Source of the DNA: Ottelia alismoides
Taxonomy: Eukaryota > Streptophyta > Magnoliopsida > Alismatales > Hydrocharitaceae
Assembly: GCA_037367405.1 (NCBI GenBank)
Contig: JAZKJV010010753.1
Location: 744,001-808,000, forward strand
Direction: 5' to 3'
Length of the DNA stretch: 64,000 bases
The position numbers and the translations under genes are program-made. Numbering within the stretch: the stretch's first letter is position 1; each line of letters begins with the position of its first letter. This document shows positions 60,451 to 64,000 of this stretch, in pieces. The notes under the pieces were generated by a model. That model searched no databases. It had not been told where the DNA came from and saw only the letters and a program-made list of their open reading frames with translations.

Positions 60451-62050
60451 CAAAGTTGCCAGTTCGCAACCAACTCACTCATAACCACCTGATGCACAGG
60501 CACCCAGTGACCGACCCCACTCTTCCTCGCCTCGCTCCACTCGTCCAGGAGGTGACAACTCCAAACTACGGCGCCCGCGTGGAAGAAGGACCTTCGGGGA
60601 GGAGTTCCAAGGCGAAGCTCCGCCTTGCATCGTCGCCTTGTGCGCGTCTAGCTCGGGCGAAGATTGGCCGTCGCAACAACTACCTGAGGTAATACACTTC
60701 TACATTCCTAGATCTATTCCTCCATTTTCATCAAATTTCCTCTCGAATTCCATGCCATGATTAGCGTGGCTAAGCACGTAATTAGTTAGCCTAAACATCT
60801 AGTTTACACGCACACCCAAATTCAATTCACCAATCGTTGCTAATTCCAATCGAATCGTAATCCATTTCTCGAGTATTTTTTCATACATGGTTTCATTTAG
60901 TCTGGAAACACCATATTTGAGCTTGCAAAAACTTAATCCTTTGGCTGATTTCTCATAAATCGAGCACGAATACATCTTATTTGTAGATTCATCATTGATT
61001 TGGAGCAACTTAGAGTTATCTGGAGTCTTTTATCTTCACGCAATCCATCGTCCAAGAAGCCGTAACAAACTCCATCATCTCTAGGAGCAGAGGACCACCA
61101 ACTTCGTCGATCTTTAGCCGCTGCTCTCAGTCGACTCCGACCACCATCTACCGCGGGCGAGCTCGAGTGTTAGAGGAGCTAACCCTCTGGCCCCGCCGGA
61201 GACCCTAGCTCGTCGCCAGCTACCCGCCGAAATTCGGAGAAGACGCCGTCGTCAGCCACCTACGGAGAACCTGAAGAACGACCCAAGAACAGTCGCAGTA
61301 TAGCCTTGCGACACGTGGCCATCAACGGACGGTCTGGATCACATCGTACGTTATAATCTCAGCCGTTGAATCTGAATCAGTGGAAAAATTGCACAAAGAA
61401 CCCAGAGGACTTCTAGAATTTAAGCCCAGCTCCAGAGACTTCTAGAATTATACCCCTGACCTTTAGGGAGTTTTAGACCTATTTTTGACATAATTTTTCG
61501 TAGTTCTTTTTAGGGTAGTTAAGCAACTACCTCCACAAGGTTTTCAGTAATTTTCGTGAATTTTTGTCGCGTTTTCATCGTATTTTGCTTTTTCGCAAAT
61601 TGTCTCCATTTTGATTTGTTTTCGTGTGATTTTCTAACCCGTTGTTCGACCGTTTCACCTACTATATAATATCATCTATATTTCTTCTATATTTCACCTA
61701 TTATATAGTAGCTAAATTGTGTGAAAAATACCACTTTGAAAAATAAATAAAAATTGGAAAAGAATAAAATCAAATAAAAAATTAAAAATCAAAACTCAAT
61801 AAGAATTGTCGCTTTTCCTTGATTGCTTTAGGAAGAGATAAAATAATCACAAAAATGTTTTCTCTTAAAATTCAAAATACCCTCTTCTGCCTCCTTGTGT
61901 TTGACCTAGGCACACTCACCTGGCTAAATAATTAGTGTAAGGTTTTTCTTCAAAAATCGATCTTTGTTTGTTTGACTAGGATCCTTTTGCGGTTTTCTAC
62001 ATCGACAACACTTTCATTTAAAAATCGCAAACCGATTTTGAGTCGCATCA

Positions 62051-62055
62051 GTAGT
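62051..62055. other. Target-site duplication of element 3, right copy
   Basis: GTAGT, identical to 59082-59086. Confidence 0.92.
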
Positions 62056-63099
62056 CATCTCCTCTATCATCTTTGCGGCAGCAGAGTCCAAGTCCTCTAT
62101 CGGGTGTATAGAAGTTGTATCCTCATGAATGGCGATACACCCAACTGGTACTGCAACATCCTCATGTATGGCGACACACCCAACTGGTACTGCAACATCC
62201 TCATGTGTTGTCCCGACTATGGCATCCTGTGACGATGTCCTCTGTGAAAGTGATCTGGAGATGGTATCAAGTAACTCAATGTCGGAACTACGATGTGAAC
62301 CGCCACACAAGGTCACGACCAGTGCTATCTGATCAGCGATCATCCCCCTCATGGATATCTTGAGGAGGTCTGTCAGTGAAAGTTCGTGATCGGGGAATCT
62401 CCACATGAGGTCAAGAAACCTCAGCCATGCATAATGCACTGGCTCTTGGGGGTCTACTGAATAATCCATGATCAAAGATCGCATCATATCTGCTCTACGC
62501 TGGGGATAATATCTCTGTAGAAACTCTAAGCGTAGTTCTCCCCACGTAGGGAATCTCCTTCCCAATCGTCTATGCCATCTCATGGCTCTACTCTGGAGTG
62601 TAAATGGGAAGGTCTTCATCATCAGATCCTCTGCAGTGGTATCTGAATATATTTGTCTCTCACAAAACTTCTCGAATGCAATCAGATGAAGATAAGGCTC
62701 CTCGTGCACCTCCCTTGAAAATGTCGGCAATTTCTGAATAAACTCTAGATCCAGAATGAATAGACCTAATGTAGAATATGACTCAGCTCCCTGCTCTATC
62801 TGCTCATCCATCATACTGGCATAGGGGGCATCTGATACTTGCATCTGCTCTCTACGATCGCGTATGGAGTGCACTCTCAATCAAGCAATGGCATCGTCTG
62901 GTTCTCGCATCTGCTCAATCTGATCTCCGCGGACGTCTAGCACAACATGCCCAGAAGAATGAAAGGGTGGGGAGGGAGGGAACGGAAGGTCAGTCGGAGA
63001 TCCGTCCTCCCTCGAGGGTGGAGTGGACTGATGGGAAGAAGATGGAGAAGCCGTAACAGTCGGCAAGAAATGAGGGGGGTCCATCATCGATGGATACAA
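62056..63099 (-). pseudogene. Gag of element 2, N-terminal and capsid part
   Basis: The core runs from 62880 to the nested LTR without a stop: LPTFSREVHEEPYLHLIAFE, TFPFTLQSRAMRWHRRLGRR, FLQRYYPQRRADMMRSLI, DLLKISMRGMIADQIALV, an Athila/Tat-type gag pattern. A Pro/Ser-rich N-terminus (63099 to 62884, MMDPPHFLPTVTASPSSSHQ) is in the same frame across one TGA at 62881-62883. A 39-bp in-frame duplication (62129-62206) repeats 13 residues around HEDVAVPVGC. Translation past 62056 into the solo LTR is artificial. No CCHC knuckle is seen. It would be the particle protein of the family; this copy is inactive. Confidence 0.82.
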
Positions 63100-63332
63100 A
63101 AGAGGAAGAGAACTGAAGGGAGGGTGGGGGGGGGGGAGAAAGATAGATGACTAGAGGAGAAGATAGATGAAAAAGGCAGAAGGGATATGGAAACACACAA
63201 GATGAGAAAGCAAACCCCCGATTCAACTACTCAATACTGAGCTGATGACCGTAAAGGTTAGGTCAATTATCTTGTCAATTTTATTTAGGTAGTCAAGTCA
63301 GTCTTTCAGAGCGATTACGTGATCTAATAGGA

Positions 63333-63394
63333 ATCCAATACTCTTAACAGACTGTCCCGAATAAAAGGCCGGTAGTCTGTTAAAAAAATTGGAT
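63333..63394 (-). promoter_or_regulatory. Conserved leader hairpin of element 2
   Basis: ATCCAAT...ACAGACT paired with AGTCTGT...ATTGGAT, as in element 1 at 36247-36307. The loop keeps GGCCGGT. Confidence 0.6.
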
Positions 63395-63966
63395 ATGGCT
63401 CTAGCTTAAGATGCGGGGCATTCTCTCGCTCATCCAAACCAAACAAGAAGGGGGTTACTCTCCCCAAGACAGATTTTTAAGTGAGGTATCTTTTAGGGTC
63501 AAGTGTGATTAGCAGTCCCGATTTTATTGTTTTTGTTTTTAGGTATTTTAAGCAAACAACGTCTAACAATTTTTCCGTTTTCCTTTTTATCCCTAAATCC
63601 ATAAAACAGTGGGAGGAAGACGGAAAAGCTGATGCGCGAGCAAATCAATGATGCATGCACAAGATAGAATGTGTACCTTGCTCTAGCAGTCTACATGCAA
63701 TTATGATCCGCGCATAAATTAAAACTAATCTATATGGATGCAAAAACTAGAACCGTCCTAAACAGAAGCTCCTATTATCGTGAAGCACTAGTTTATTCAT
63801 CTAAGTCCAAGAGTGATCTATAGGAACATATATTCTTATTAGGAATTTGGACCTAGTGCTACCTGTCTCAACAAAATGAATACCTAGATCTAGGGGCTCA
63901 AGCACAGAAATCCACGTGAAATCTAAGATAAGAAAAACGAGAAAACCAAAACAACGGTAGGGTCTC

Positions 63967-63986
63967 CCGAGCACACCGATGCTCGG
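63967..63986 (-). promoter_or_regulatory. Second conserved leader hairpin of element 2
   Basis: CCGAGCAC-ACCG-ATGCTCGG, one mismatch in the 8-bp stem compared with the perfect stem at 37028-37047. Confidence 0.55.
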
Positions 63987-64000
63987 CGAAACAGACCCCG

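Larger units (their letters stand above)
59087..62050 (+). repeat. Element 3: solo LTR inserted in element 2 gag
   Basis: 2,964 bp from TGATGAATC-CAT-GATTCATGA to ...GAGTCGCATCA with a perfect GTAGT duplication. No second LTR, primer site or coding region is present, so it is a solo LTR left by recombination. It belongs to the hairpin-ended family in plus orientation. The frames at 60456-60692, 60799-61008 and 61972-62232 are not credible genes. Confidence 0.92.
52481..64000 (-). mobile_element. Element 2: sister copy of element 1, partial
   Basis: Minus-strand element with 3' LTR at 52481-55776, interior from 55777 to the window end, and a nested solo LTR (59087-62050). The interior aligns with 31698-37060 of element 1 in order: polypurine tract, antisense ORFs, five-hairpin array, gag, leader hairpins. 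By comparison the primer site and 5' LTR should begin roughly 400 bp beyond the window. Flanking pentamer on the left is GTACT (52476-52480). Confidence 0.88.
63100..64000 (-). other. 5' leader of element 2, partial
   Basis: Non-coding leader up to the window end. It holds the conserved hairpins at 63333-63394 and 63967-63986. A run of G (63126-63138) replaces a mixed GA stretch of element 1. Confidence 0.65.

Noticed and set aside
1..64000. CRISPR array, bacterial-style defence system or operon
   Set aside because: Repeats are LTRs, hairpins and minisatellites; there is no spacer-repeat periodicity, no ribosome-binding-site-linked gene series, and all coding remnants are plant retroelements.

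Overview
The window reads as intergenic DNA from a large, repeat-rich plant genome, most likely a flowering plant. It is AT-rich and I see no intact cellular gene, tRNA gene, rRNA gene or CRISPR array. Almost everything can be assigned to nested transposable elements: Ty1/copia elements primed by initiator-Met tRNA, Ty3/gypsy elements of Athila/Tat character primed by tRNA-Asp, a family of very long LTRs (about 3-3.7 kb) that start with a small terminal hairpin, solo LTRs, a foldback MITE, and a decayed non-LTR retrotransposon. All coding regions carry stops or frameshifts. Family names rest on motifs read by eye, not on searches.

Layout. 335-9780: a decayed copia element (5' LTR, PBS, integrase/RT/RNase H remnants, polypurine tract, 3' LTR cut at 9780). 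9781-16108: minus-strand gypsy fragment (gag-protease, leader, PBS, LTR). 16926-19825: plus-strand long LTR facing the previous one. 20839-24610: minus-strand copia LTR plus RNase H/RT. 24611-25520: 5' end of another long LTR, then a 570-bp C-rich minisatellite. 25545-41282: a non-LTR retrotransposon ORF (zinc finger, RT, zinc knuckle, restriction-like endonuclease), split at 28197/40701 by a 12,498-bp gag-only LTR element (element 1) with a perfect 5-bp target duplication. About 41.4-51.8 kb: a plus-strand gypsy element with gag, whose 5' LTR is interrupted by a 3.75-kb minus-strand solo LTR. 51799-52480: 5' end of an unrelated LTR. 52481-64000: element 2, a sister of element 1 running off the window, with a 2,964-bp solo LTR (element 3) inserted in its gag.

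How the parts work together. Elements 1 and 2 share one design on the minus strand: long LTR, tRNA-Asp PBS, leader with two conserved hairpins, a roughly 700-codon gag with an unusual acidic and hydrophobic C-terminal extension, a five-unit array of polypurine-tract-like hairpins, two antisense ORFs and a terminal polypurine tract. No protease, RT, RNase H or integrase is visible in element 1, so the family would need enzymes from a partner such as the gag-protease gypsy elements also present here. Insertion order can be read directly: non-LTR ORF, then element 1, then a Mutator-like MITE in its left LTR; gypsy element, then an unrelated LTR, then element 2, then solo element 3.
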